Made by a program: the position numbers and the translations under genes
NCBI RefSeq assembly: GCF_004335005.1
Contig: NZ_RQRT01000020.1
Coordinates: forward strand, 1 to 55,880
Direction: 5' to 3'
Length of the DNA stretch: 55,880 nucleotides
Origin: Paracoccus nototheniae
GTDB taxonomy: Bacteria; Pseudomonadota; Alphaproteobacteria; Rhodobacterales; Rhodobacteraceae
Part shown: one piece after another, positions 9,632 to 17,852 of the stretch
How the letters are laid out: every line of letters starts with the position of its first letter
Numbering within the stretch: the stretch's first letter is position 1
Notes under the pieces: model-generated
Told to the model about the DNA's origin: nothing
What the model saw: only the letters and a program-made list of their open reading frames with translations
Database searches by the model: none

Positions 9632-10566
9632 TGACCCCCACTTTGAACCGCCGCCACGCGCTGGCCGCCCTGCTGACCAGCGGCCTGATCGCCGCCGCCT
9701 TTCCCGCCGCCGCGCAAGAGGGAAAGACCTTTGCGCTGGTCCAGATCAACCAGCAGGCGCTGTTCTTCAACGACATGAACCGCGGCGCACAGGAGGCCGC
9801 CGATGCCGCTGGCGCCACCCTGCTGATCTTTAACGCCAACAACGATCCGGCGGCCCAGAACAGCGCCATCGAGACCTATATTCAGGAAGGCGTGGACGGC
9901 ATTGCCGTCGTCGCCATCGACGTGAACGGCATCATGCCCGCCGTGCAGCAGGCGGTGGATGCGGGAATCCCGGTCGTGGCCATCGATGCGATCCTGCCCG
10001 AGGGGCCGCACTCGGCCCAGATCGGCGTGGACAATGCGCAGGCCGGGGCCGATCTGGCCGCCGTCGTCAACGAGGCGCTGGCCGAGGGGTCCACCCTGGG
10101 CATCGTCGGCGCGCTGAACTCGTTCATCCAGAACGTGCGGATGGACGGGTTCGAAGAGGCTTTGGACAGCGCCAAGGTCACCGTCGCGGGCACGGTCGAT
10201 GGTCAGAACGTGCAGGACACCGCACTTGGGGCAGCCGAAAACCTGATGACCGCCAACCCCGCCCTGACCGCGATCTATGCCACCGGAGAGCCGGCCCTGC
10301 TGGGGGCCATCGCGGCGGTCGAAAGTCAGGGGCGGCAGGCTGACATGGCCGTCTATGGCTGGGATCTGACCGCGCAGGCGATTGCCGGTATCGATGCGGG
10401 CTATGTCAAGGCGGTGATCCAGCAGGATCCGGCAGGCATGGGCGCCGCCGCCGTCGAGGCGCTTGGCACGCTGTCGGATGACGGCACGGTCGAGCCGGTG
10501 ATCTCGGTCCCGGTGACCATCGTCACGCAGGAGAATGTCGACCCCTATCGCGCGGTCTTCGAATGA
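9628..10566 (+). CDS. Sugar ABC transporter substrate-binding protein (RbsB type)
   Basis: A 312-residue periplasmic binding protein of the ribose/galactose class (peripla_BP_4). The signal peptide spans about residues 1-29, ending AAAQ|EG. It contains LNRRHALAALL, a twin-arginine-like pattern, so Tat export is possible. The mature part starts KTFALVQINQQALFFNDMNRGAQEAADAAG and keeps the fold's landmarks (IETYIQEGVDGIAVVAIDVN, VDAGIPVVAIDAI). The start overlaps the regulator stop by 4 nt; a second ATG at 9631 is equally possible. It delivers substrate to the ATPase and permease that follow. The ligand is unknown. Confidence 0.92.
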   Translation: MMTPTLNRRHALAALLTSGLIAAAFPAAAQEGKTFALVQINQQALFFNDMNRGAQEAADAAGATLLIFNANNDPAAQNSAIETYIQEGVDGIAVVAIDVNGIMPAVQQAVDAGIPVVAIDAILPEGPHSAQIGVDNAQAGADLAAVVNEALAEGSTLGIVGALNSFIQNVRMDGFEEALDSAKVTVAGTVDGQNVQDTALGAAENLMTANPALTAIYATGEPALLGAIAAVESQGRQADMAVYGWDLTAQAIAGIDAGYVKAVIQQDPAGMGAAAVEALGTLSDDGTVEPVISVPVTIVTQENVDPYRAVFE

Positions 10567-11345
10567 TCGCAGCGGCGCATCCGGCAGGGCAGGGGGATCA
10601 TCCCCCTGCCCATCCCCCCGCCATCCTGTCGCTCTGCGGCATCACCAAGACCTTCGGGTCGCATCAGGCGCTGCGTGGGGTCGATCTGGACATCCGCGCG
10701 GGCGAATGCCTGGGGCTGATCGGCGACAATGCCGCCGGAAAATCGACCCTGTCGAAGGTCATGTCAGGCACCTATGTCCCCGATGGCGGCCAGATCCTGC
10801 TGGACGGCAAACCCGTGCGCTTTACCACCCCGTCCGAGGCGCGCGCGCAAAAGATCGAGATGGTCTATCAGGACCTGTCGCTCTGCGATCATGTCGATGT
10901 CGTGGGCAATCTGTTTCTGGGCCGGGAACTGAAGCGCGGCCCCTTTCTGGATCAGCCCCGCATGCTGGCCGAGGCCGAAAAGATGCTGGCCGCGCTGGAA
11001 ATCCGCATTCCCCGCCTGACCGCCAAGGTGGAAAAGCTGTCGGGCGGCCAGCGTCAGGCCATTGCCATCGCGCGGGCCGCCAGCTTTGATCCAAAAGTGC
11101 TGATCATGGACGAACCCACCTCGGCGCTGGCCGTGGCCGAGGTCGAGGCGGTTCTGGCCCTGATCAACCGGGTCAAGGCGCGTGGCGTGGCCGTGGTGCT
11201 GGTCACCCACCGGATGCAGGATCTGTTCCGCGTCTGCGACCGCATTGCCGTCATGTACGAGGGCACCAAGGTCGCCGAACGCGCGACAGCCGACACCAAC
11301 CTGCAGGAACTGGTCGATCTGATCGTCGGCAAAGGGGGCCATTGA
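10563..11345 (+). CDS. Sugar ABC transporter ATP-binding protein, single NBD
   Basis: A 260-residue ATPase with one nucleotide-binding domain, unlike the double-domain RbsA: Walker A GDNAAGKST (54-62), Q-loop VYQDLSL, signature LSGGQ (159-163), Walker B with catalytic Glu (IMDEPTSAL, about 181-189) and H-loop VTHRM. The protein would work as a homodimer with the permease that follows. The first 20 residues are a Pro/His-rich tail. ATGA overlap with the binding protein gene and TGATG with the permease gene indicate one operon. Confidence 0.94.
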   Translation: MIAAAHPAGQGDHPPAHPPAILSLCGITKTFGSHQALRGVDLDIRAGECLGLIGDNAAGKSTLSKVMSGTYVPDGGQILLDGKPVRFTTPSEARAQKIEMVYQDLSLCDHVDVVGNLFLGRELKRGPFLDQPRMLAEAEKMLAALEIRIPRLTAKVEKLSGGQRQAIAIARAASFDPKVLIMDEPTSALAVAEVEAVLALINRVKARGVAVVLVTHRMQDLFRVCDRIAVMYEGTKVAERATADTNLQELVDLIVGKGGH

Positions 11346-12346
11346 TGTCAGTCTATACCGAACGCAAGGCCGGATCGCCGATGGCCGATTTCGTGGGCGA
11401 ACATGCGCAGGTTCTGTCGATTGCGGTGTTCTTCTTGCTGTGCATGACCATTTTCGGGCTGTCCAGTTCGACATTCCTGACCACCGGCAACCTGTTGAAC
11501 GTGCTGCGTCAGGCGGCGCCCATCCTGATCGTCGCCGTGGCCATGACGCTGGTCATCACCACCGCCGGGATCGATCTGTCGGTCGGATCGCAGGTGGCGC
11601 TGATCAATGCCGTCTGCGCGATCGCCATCGGCGCGGGCCTGCCCTGGCCGCTGGTCGTGGTCCTGATGCTGGCGCTTGGCGCGGGCGTCGGTGCCGCGCA
11701 GGGCTGGTTCATCTCCTATCAGGGGATCCCCGCCTTCATCGTCACGCTGGCGGGCCTGTCGATCCTGCGCGGCGTCGCGCTGTACCTGACCGAGGGGTAT
11801 TCGATTCCCATCACCAATGTCCCGGGCTTTTTCTGGCTGGGGCGCGGCACGCTGGCGGGCTTTCCCGTGCCCGCGCTGATCGCGCTGCTGATCGCGGCGC
11901 TTGGCTTTGTGGTGATGCTGCGCACCCAATATGGGCGCCAAGTCATCGCGGTGGGATCGAACATGGAGGCCGCGCGCCGGGTCGGCATGCCCGCGAAACG
12001 GGTGCTGGCATCCGTCTATGTGGTGGCCGGGCTGGCCTCGGCGGTGGCGGGGATGCTGATCGCGGCGCGGCTTGGGTCGGGGTCGTCGAATGCCGCGCAG
12101 GGGTTCGAATTGCAGGTGATCGCGGCCGTGGTGCTGGGCGGCACCTCGCTGATGGGCGGCAAGGCCTCGATGCTGGGCACGGTGCTGGGCACCATGACCA
12201 TCGCGGTGATCGGCAACGGGCTGATCCTGCTGCACATCTCGCCCTTTTTCACGCAGATCGTGACGGGCGCGATCATCCTGATCGCCATCTGGCTGAACAC
12301 CAAGCTGTTCGACCGGGGCTTTCGGTTCGGAAAGGCGCGCACATGA
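11345..12346 (+). CDS. Sugar ABC transporter permease (RbsC type)
   Basis: A 333-residue inner-membrane permease of the BPD_transp_2 class with 8-10 helices. The diagnostic block TLVITTAGIDLSVGSQVALINA lies in the first third, and GSNMEAARRVGMPAKRVLASVYV before the last helices contacts the ATPase. The ATG at 11345 overlaps the ATPase stop by 1 nt, and the stop overlaps the next gene by 4 nt. It completes the importer, a homodimeric channel with the ATPase. Confidence 0.94.
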   Translation: MSVYTERKAGSPMADFVGEHAQVLSIAVFFLLCMTIFGLSSSTFLTTGNLLNVLRQAAPILIVAVAMTLVITTAGIDLSVGSQVALINAVCAIAIGAGLPWPLVVVLMLALGAGVGAAQGWFISYQGIPAFIVTLAGLSILRGVALYLTEGYSIPITNVPGFFWLGRGTLAGFPVPALIALLIAALGFVVMLRTQYGRQVIAVGSNMEAARRVGMPAKRVLASVYVVAGLASAVAGMLIAARLGSGSSNAAQGFELQVIAAVVLGGTSLMGGKASMLGTVLGTMTIAVIGNGLILLHISPFFTQIVTGAIILIAIWLNTKLFDRGFRFGKART

Positions 12347-13407
12347 GCGAATTGTCCCCCTGTCACACCGGTTCGGGTCAGGTGATGACCGTCAGCGGGC
12401 CCATCCCTTCGGTCGATCTGGGCCACACCCTGATGCACGAGCATCTGCAGAACGATTGCCGCTGCTGGTGGAATGCGCCCACCGATCCGGCCCGCCAGCA
12501 TCTGGCCGACCGGCCCGTCTGCATCGAGATCCTGTCGGAACTGCGCCAAGACCCCTTCGTGAACCGCCACAACATCGCGCTGGACGACCCCGATCTGGCG
12601 ATCGAGGAGCTGCGCGCCTTTGCCGCCGCTGGCGGGCGCAGCGTGGTGGATCCGACCTGTCGCGGCATCGGGCGCGACCCGGTCACCCTGCGCCGCATCG
12701 CGCGGGAAACAGGGCTGAACATTGTCATGGGCGCGGGCTATTATCTGGCCAGCTCGATGCCCGAACAGGTGGCGCATCTGTCGGTGGACGACATCGCGGA
12801 CGAAATCGTGGCCGAGGCGCTGACCGGCACCGATGGCACCGATGCGCGCATCGGCCTGATCGGCGAAATCGGCGTGTCGTCGGATTTCACCCCGGAAGAG
12901 GAGAAATCCCTGCGCGGCGCCGCCCGCGCGCAGGTCCGCACCGGCCTGCCGCTGATGGTGCATCTGCCGGGCTGGTTCCGGCTTGGGCACCGGGTGCTGG
13001 ACGTGGTGGAATCCGAAGGCGCCGATCTGCGCCACACGGTCCTGTGCCACATGAACCCCTCGCACGCTGATCCGGTCTATCAGGCGACACTGGCGCAGCG
13101 GGGGGCCTTCGTCGAATTCGACATGATCGGCATGGATTTCTTTTACGCCGATCAGGGCGTGCAATGCCCGCCCGATGACGACGTGGCACGCGCGATCATG
13201 GGGCTGGCGGAACAGGGTTTTCTGGACCGCATCCTGCTGTCGCAGGACGTGTTCATCAAGATGATGCTGACCCGTTATGGCGGCAATGGCTATGCCTTTG
13301 TCACCCGCCGTTTCCTGCCGCGCCTGATGCGGCACGGCCTGTCCGCCGCCGATTGCGACAGGCTGATGGTGACGAACCCGCGCCGCGTCTTCGACGCCAC
13401 TTTCTGA
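12343..13407 (+). CDS. Phosphotriesterase-family hydrolase
   Basis: A 354-residue TIM-barrel metal hydrolase of the phosphotriesterase homology family. The HxH metal motif is HEH (32-34) in GHTLMHEHL. The bridging position is Glu within GEIG (about 170), as in E. coli Php and unlike the carboxylated Lys of true phosphotriesterases. Further metal His lie in LMVHLPGW and VLCHMNPS, and the catalytic Asp in ILLSQDVF. Family members act as lactonases or on phosphosugar lactones and esters. A sugar-derived lactone or ester is therefore the likely substrate here, but this is inference. It overlaps the permease gene by 4 nt. Confidence 0.85.
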   Translation: MSELSPCHTGSGQVMTVSGPIPSVDLGHTLMHEHLQNDCRCWWNAPTDPARQHLADRPVCIEILSELRQDPFVNRHNIALDDPDLAIEELRAFAAAGGRSVVDPTCRGIGRDPVTLRRIARETGLNIVMGAGYYLASSMPEQVAHLSVDDIADEIVAEALTGTDGTDARIGLIGEIGVSSDFTPEEEKSLRGAARAQVRTGLPLMVHLPGWFRLGHRVLDVVESEGADLRHTVLCHMNPSHADPVYQATLAQRGAFVEFDMIGMDFFYADQGVQCPPDDDVARAIMGLAEQGFLDRILLSQDVFIKMMLTRYGGNGYAFVTRRFLPRLMRHGLSAADCDRLMVTNPRRVFDATF

Positions 13408-13428
13408 CATTCGCGAAAGGACTGAGCC

Positions 13429-14190
13429 ATGACAACCCGCGTGCTTCTGGTGGGCGAAAGCTGGACCACCTCGGAAACGCATTACAAGGGATTCGACCAG
13501 TTCGGATCGGTCCGCTTCCACACGGGCGCGACGCCCCTGCTGGAGGCGATGAAGGACAGCGATTTCCGGATCGACTACATGACCGCCCATGATGCCGCCG
13601 AGGGGTTTCCGTTTCAGATCGGTGGCTTGGCCGATTATGACATCGTGATCCTGTCGGATATCGGCGCGAACACATTCCTGCTGCCGCCCGATGTCTGGCT
13701 GCGGTCGAAAACCGTGCCCAACCGGCTGCGGATGCTGCGCGATTGGGTGGCGCAGGGGGGCAACCTGCTGATGATCGGCGGTTATTTCTCGTTTCAGGGA
13801 ATCGACGGCAAGGCCCGTTGGCGCAATACGGCGGTCGAGGATACGCTGCCCGTCACCTGCCATCCCTGGGACGACCGGGTCGAGATCCCCGAGGGCGCGC
13901 AGGCGGATGTGGTCCTGTCCGACCATCCGGTCATGGCGGGCATGCCCGCCGCCTGGCCGCCGATTCTGGGCGTGAACGAGGTGATGGTCCGCGACGGCGC
14001 CACCGTCGTCGCGCGCCTGCCCGACGATCAGGGTGGCCATCCGTTGCTGGTGCTGGGCACATATGGTCAGGGGCGCACGGCGGCCTGGACCTCGGATGTG
14101 GGGCCGCACTGGCTGTCGCCGGAATTCTGCGCGTGGCAGGGGTATCAGACCCTGTGGAAGAACCTGTTCGGCTGGCTGGTCGCCCGGTGA
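13429..14190 (+). CDS. GATase1-like (DUF1355-type) cytosolic protein
   Basis: A 253-residue protein with the class I glutamine-amidotransferase-like fold (Pfam GATase1_like). It opens TTRVLLVGESWTTSETHYKGFDQF, with the conserved central part DYDIVILSDIGANTFLLP and WVAQGGNLLMIGGYFSFQGIDGKARW, and ends FCAWQGYQTLWKNLFGWLVA. No Cys occupies the nucleophile position, so it is unlikely to release ammonia from glutamine. Homologues often sit in sugar or uronate operons without an assigned reaction. It begins 21 nt after the hydrolase with AAAGGA upstream, and is the last gene of the plus-strand run from 8585. Confidence 0.8.
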   Translation: MTTRVLLVGESWTTSETHYKGFDQFGSVRFHTGATPLLEAMKDSDFRIDYMTAHDAAEGFPFQIGGLADYDIVILSDIGANTFLLPPDVWLRSKTVPNRLRMLRDWVAQGGNLLMIGGYFSFQGIDGKARWRNTAVEDTLPVTCHPWDDRVEIPEGAQADVVLSDHPVMAGMPAAWPPILGVNEVMVRDGATVVARLPDDQGGHPLLVLGTYGQGRTAAWTSDVGPHWLSPEFCAWQGYQTLWKNLFGWLVAR

Positions 14191-14210
14191 GCCCCAGCCT
14201 CTTCCCCGGC

Positions 14211-15095
14211 CTAATCGCCCGCCAGAATGCCGCGCATCCGGTAGGCATCGGGAAAGGCGCTGACCGTGCCCGCCCGCCCGACCGTCCATGCGGCGGCGAT
14301 GGCGGCATGACGCAGCGCGCGCGCGTCCAATGGCGACCCGCGCAGCGCCGCCGAGGCCAGCGCGACCGCCATGAAGCAATCGCCCGCCCCGGTCGTGTCC
14401 ACGACCGCGCAGGGGGTTGCCGGTCCATCGATCCGGGTGCCGGGGCGCACCAGCGCGGCGCCGCGTGCGCCAAGGGTCAGCACGACCTCGGCCACGCCCT
14501 GGGCCAGCAGGCGGGCATCGCCGCCAAGGCTTGTGGCCTCGTCCTCGTTCAGGAAGGCGCAATCGACCAGCGGCCACAGATCGCCGACATAATCCTGCAA
14601 GGGCGAGGGGTTCAGCGCCGTCCGCATGCCCCGCGCCCGTCCCGCCCGCAGCGCCGCCCCGGTCGTTGCCGCACCCAGATTGCCCTGCAGCACCAGCAGA
14701 TCGCCGGGCGCGGCCCTGTCCAGCGCGGCGATGGCGTGATCCGGGGTCATCGCACCGGCCGCGGCGCGCGTGGTGATCACGGCGTTTTCGCCATGCCCCG
14801 CCATCAGGATGATCGAATTGTCCGTCGCCACGCCGGGCAGGGCGATCAGCTGCGCCATGACCGGCTCGGACGCAAGGCGCGCGGCGATCTCGCGGCCCCG
14901 GGCATCCTGACCGACGGCTGCGACCAGATGGCAGGCCAGCCCCGTGCGCGCCATCGCCACGGCCTGATTGACCCCCTTGCCGCCCAGATCCTGCGACAAC
15001 GCCCGGCCAAAGATCGAGGCCCCGGGGCGCGGGAAATCCGCGACCGATATCGTCTCGTCAAGGGCGGCGTTTCCGATCACAAAAGCCTTCATCAT
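14211..15095 (-). CDS. PfkB/ribokinase family carbohydrate kinase
   Basis: A 294-residue kinase. N-terminal FVIGNAALDETISV and DLGGKGVNQAVAMARTG, the first PfkB signature, bind the sugar. The C-terminal DTTGAGDCFMAVALA (about residue 240) carries the anion hole and the catalytic Asp. Ribokinase, pseudouridine kinase and ketohexokinase-like enzymes share this layout, so the exact sugar or nucleoside cannot be named. Start at ATG 15095 (15092 also possible); the longer open frame to 15131 adds residues outside the family fold. It faces the BtpA gene with only 29 bp between starts and converges on the importer operon with a 20-bp gap. Confidence 0.87.
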   Translation of the reverse strand: MMKAFVIGNAALDETISVADFPRPGASIFGRALSQDLGGKGVNQAVAMARTGLACHLVAAVGQDARGREIAARLASEPVMAQLIALPGVATDNSIILMAGHGENAVITTRAAAGAMTPDHAIAALDRAAPGDLLVLQGNLGAATTGAALRAGRARGMRTALNPSPLQDYVGDLWPLVDCAFLNEDEATSLGGDARLLAQGVAEVVLTLGARGAALVRPGTRIDGPATPCAVVDTTGAGDCFMAVALASAALRGSPLDARALRHAAIAAAWTVGRAGTVSAFPDAYRMRGILAGD

Positions 15096-15124
15096 CCCAT
15101 TCCGTCTCTTTGAAAGGATCGTCC

Positions 15125-15961
15125 ATGACACTGATTTCCGACCGGCCCGCAGGCGCCATCCGCGACATCTTCGGGCGCGACAAGGCGCTGATCGGGATGA
15201 TCCATTGCCCCGCCTTTCCAGGTGCGCCGCGCTATCGTGGCGCGTCGATGAACGATATCTACGACACCTGCATGCGCGATGCGGAACGTCTGGTGCAAGG
15301 GGGCATGCACGGCTTGATCATAGAAAACCACGGCGACATCCCGTTTTCCAAGCCCGACGAGATCGGCCCCGAAACGCCCGCCTTCCTGTCGGTCGTCACC
15401 GACCGCATCAAGCGCGCCTTCGGCCTGCCCATCGGCATCAACGTGCTGGCCAATGCGCCCCTGCCCGCCCTTGCCACCGCCGTCGCGGGGGGCGCCGATT
15501 TCATCCGCGTCAACCAATGGGCCAATGCCTATGTCGCCAATGAGGGCTTCATGGAGGGTCGCGCGGCCCAGGCCCTGCGATACCGCTCGGCCTTGCGGGC
15601 GGAACATGTGCGCGTCTTCACCGATGCGCATGTCAAGCATGGCAGCCACGCCATCGTGGCCGATCGCAGCATTCCCGAACTGACCCGCGATCTGGGGTTT
15701 TTCGACAGCGACTGCATCATCGCCACCGGCCAGCGCACCGGCGACAGCGCCAGCATGGACGAGATCGACGAGATCGGCAGCGCGACGCATCTGCCTTTGC
15801 TGGTCGGGTCGGGGGTGACGGCGGACAATATCGTCCAGATCCTGTCGCGTACGAATGGGGTGATCGTCGCATCATCGTTGAAGGAGGGCGGGGTCTGGTG
15901 GAATCCGGTCGAACCCGAACGCGTTCGGCGCTTTGTGGATGCGGCGCAGGCCGGGCTGTGA
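15125..15961 (+). CDS. BtpA/SgcQ family TIM-barrel protein
   Basis: A 278-residue member of the BtpA family. It shows the typical sequence: LIGMIHCPAFPGAPRY near the start, GLIIENHGDIPF, LPIGINVLANA, FIRVNQWANAYVANEGFMEG, and the C-terminal LLVGSGVTADNIVQIL. These match a TIM barrel with a phosphate-binding end. No reaction is firmly established for the family; the E. coli homologue SgcQ lies in a sugar operon. AAAGGA precedes the ATG at 15125 by about 7 nt. It overlaps the TenA-like gene by GTGA. Confidence 0.85.
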   Translation: MTLISDRPAGAIRDIFGRDKALIGMIHCPAFPGAPRYRGASMNDIYDTCMRDAERLVQGGMHGLIIENHGDIPFSKPDEIGPETPAFLSVVTDRIKRAFGLPIGINVLANAPLPALATAVAGGADFIRVNQWANAYVANEGFMEGRAAQALRYRSALRAEHVRVFTDAHVKHGSHAIVADRSIPELTRDLGFFDSDCIIATGQRTGDSASMDEIDEIGSATHLPLLVGSGVTADNIVQILSRTNGVIVASSLKEGGVWWNPVEPERVRRFVDAAQAGL

Positions 15962-16614
15962 CGGCGCGCCCGCTCAGCGACCGGATGCTGGCCGAACAGG
16001 CGCAGGCATTCGATGCGATGCTTGTGCACCCCTTCGTGCGGGACCTGGCCGCCGACCGGCTGCCGGATGCGGCCTTCGACCGCTATCTGCTGATTGAGGG
16101 GGCCTTCGTCGATACCGCCATCGCGATTTTCGGCTATGCGGTGGCCAAGGCCTGCGATCTGGACGACCGGCGCAAGCTGATCGGTTCGCTGGACGGGCTG
16201 GCGCATGGGCAGATGGATTATTTTCGCGATGCCTATGCCGGGCGCGGTCTGGCCCCGGACCCGGGCTTGCAGGCCGACCCGCGTGTCGCCGCCTTTCGGG
16301 ACGGTATGCTGGCCATCGCCCGGGACGGCGATTTCGCCGATATCCTGACGGCGATGTTCGCGGCGGAATGGATGTACTGGACCTGGTGCGATGCGCATCG
16401 ATGTGCGCGGTTGGCCGACCCGATCCGGCAAGGCTGGATCGACCTGCATGCCGCGCCAGAGTTTCAGGCGCAGGCTCGCTGGCTGCGCGACCGGGTGGAC
16501 CGGATCGGCACGACCCTGCCCGAGGACCGGCAAACGGCGCTGATCGCGCTGTTCGGCCATGTCCAGCGGCTGGAGGTTTCGTTTCACGATGCCGCATGGT
16601 CCGGGGCGGCCTGA
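15958..16614 (+). CDS. TenA/thiaminase II family protein, Glu-type
   Basis: A 218-residue all-helical TenA-like protein (HPFVRDLAADRLPDAAFDRYLLIEGAFVDTAIAIFGYAVAKA). Classical TenA has a catalytic Cys in an LPC motif in the sixth helix. Here the corresponding stretch reads FAAEWMYWTWCDA, so a Glu takes that place, as in the TenA_E group. TenA proteins hydrolyse degraded thiamine pyrimidines, but the sugar-operon context and coupling to the BtpA gene (4-nt overlap, GTG start) make another substrate likely. Its 3' end overlaps the convergent LacI gene by 31 nt. Confidence 0.78.
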   Translation: MTARPLSDRMLAEQAQAFDAMLVHPFVRDLAADRLPDAAFDRYLLIEGAFVDTAIAIFGYAVAKACDLDDRRKLIGSLDGLAHGQMDYFRDAYAGRGLAPDPGLQADPRVAAFRDGMLAIARDGDFADILTAMFAAEWMYWTWCDAHRCARLADPIRQGWIDLHAAPEFQAQARWLRDRVDRIGTTLPEDRQTALIALFGHVQRLEVSFHDAAWSGAA

Positions 16615-17654
16615 CCCGTCCCGGCAAAGGCCTGGGCCGGATCGCTGATGGGGGTCGGCGCGCGCACCGACCGGCGCCAGATCATCTGCGCGGACAGATG
16701 CACCGTCTCTGCCGCGTCCCCCTCGGTCGGGCGTGACAGCCAGGCGACGCAGGCATCGACGATGCCGCTGACGGGCTGGGCAAAGGTGGTCAGGCCATAA
16801 GCCTCCCATCCGGCCTGTGGGATGTCGTCGAACCCGATCACCGACAGATCCTGCGGGATCCGCAGACCAAAGCGGTGGCGCGCGGCATCCATGACCCCAA
16901 AGGCCAGCAGGTCGGTGACGCAGAACACCCCGTCCGGTGGATCGGCGCGGGTCAGAAGCCTTGTCCCCAAGGCAAGACCGGTATCGTAATGGGTCGGACC
17001 CTGCGCGGCGATGATCGGCGTGATCCCCTGTTCCTGCAACGCCGACAGAAACCCGCTGGCCCGGGCGGCAAGGCTGGTGGTGGCCGGGGCCGAGGTCGCC
17101 AGCGCCAGACGGGTGCACCCCGCCCGCAACAGGGTGCGCGCCGCCGCCGCCCCGGCCTGTTCGTCATCCAGCCGGACGCGGACGGTTCCGGGCAGGGCCT
17201 CGTCCCGGTTGATCAGAACCAGCCGCAACCCGTTGCGCAGGCACAGATCGGCCAGCGCGGGATCGGGCATGCCCGACAGCACGATCGCCGCATCGGTGCG
17301 ATAGCCGATGGCCTGCCGCAAAGCGGCCTCGACGCTGGCATCCGAGCGGTCGGTGTTGATGATCATGGCCAGCTTTCCGGCAAGCTGCAGACGCTCGGTC
17401 AGGGCGCTGACCAGCCGGGACCGGTAGGGCGTGTCCAGTTCGGCCACGATCAGCGCGACAAGGCCGCTTTCCGCGCGGGTCAGGCCCCGGGCAAGGCTGT
17501 TGACCTGATAGCCAAGCGCCTCGGCTGCCGCGATCACCCGGGCGCGCGTCGCCGGCGCGACGCTGGCGCCGGGAGTGAAGGTGCGGCTGACCGCGGTGCG
17601 CGACACGCCCGCCGCCTCGGCCACGTCGCGGGCGCTGATGGCTGTCTTTTGCAT
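16584..17654 (-). CDS. LacI family transcriptional regulator
   Basis: A 356-residue regulator. HTH at residues 7-26 (SARDVAEAAGVSRTAVSRTF), then LGYQVNSLARGLTRAESGLVALIVAEL into the sensor domain, and SVIGFDDIPQAGWEAYGLTTF near the C-terminus. The hinge motif YxPN is altered to YQVN, which is common. Start chosen at ATG 17654 because GGAGA lies about 8 nt upstream. A longer frame to 17738 would run across the first operator. It is divergent from the sugar-phosphate-type importer operon with 198 bp between starts, and is its probable repressor. Confidence 0.92.
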   Translation of the reverse strand: MQKTAISARDVAEAAGVSRTAVSRTFTPGASVAPATRARVIAAAEALGYQVNSLARGLTRAESGLVALIVAELDTPYRSRLVSALTERLQLAGKLAMIINTDRSDASVEAALRQAIGYRTDAAIVLSGMPDPALADLCLRNGLRLVLINRDEALPGTVRVRLDDEQAGAAAARTLLRAGCTRLALATSAPATTSLAARASGFLSALQEQGITPIIAAQGPTHYDTGLALGTRLLTRADPPDGVFCVTDLLAFGVMDAARHRFGLRIPQDLSVIGFDDIPQAGWEAYGLTTFAQPVSGIVDACVAWLSRPTEGDAAETVHLSAQMIWRRSVRAPTPISDPAQAFAGTGQAAPDHAAS

Positions 17655-17696
17655 CGCACATCTCTCCTGCGGGTCTGCCACGGGTGCGGGCTTGGT

Positions 17697-17811
17697 TTGC
17701 ACGGCTGTGCAACACAAGCGGTCATGCCGCCAATCCACCTTGGTCTAGCGCGCCGAATTGCTTCTTGACAAGTGCGCTTGTCAGGGGCGACGCTGATGCA
17801 CGCGTGTGCAA
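17697..17811. promoter_or_regulatory. Operator pair and central palindrome in divergent promoter
   Basis: TTGCACGGCTGTGCAA (17697-17712) and ATGCACGCGTGTGCAA (17796-17811) are near-palindromes sharing 13 of 16 bases. Their centres are 99 bp apart, and they flank a third symmetric site, TGACAAGTGCGCTTGTCA (17766-17783), which contains a TTGACA -35-like hexamer at 17765-17770. Twin LacI-type operators at this distance would suit repression by looping across the divergent promoters. The symmetry is seen directly; the binding protein is inferred from the adjacent lacI-type gene. Confidence 0.65.
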
Positions 17812-17852
17812 TGTCGGGGAGGCAGAGCACGCCTGATGGGAGGAGACCCGAA

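Noticed and set aside
12016..14577. Very long minus-strand open frame (over 850 codons), and similar ones at 4788-7178 and 18785-21184
   Set aside because: They lie antisense to well-supported genes, are rich in Arg, His, Gln and Pro, have no family features, and reflect the high GC at third codon positions.
17765..17793. TTGACA at 17765 as the -35 box of the sugar-phosphate importer operon
   Set aside because: No acceptable -10 hexamer lies 16-18 bp downstream (CGACGC region). The hexamer is part of a palindrome, so it is reported as an operator-like site only.
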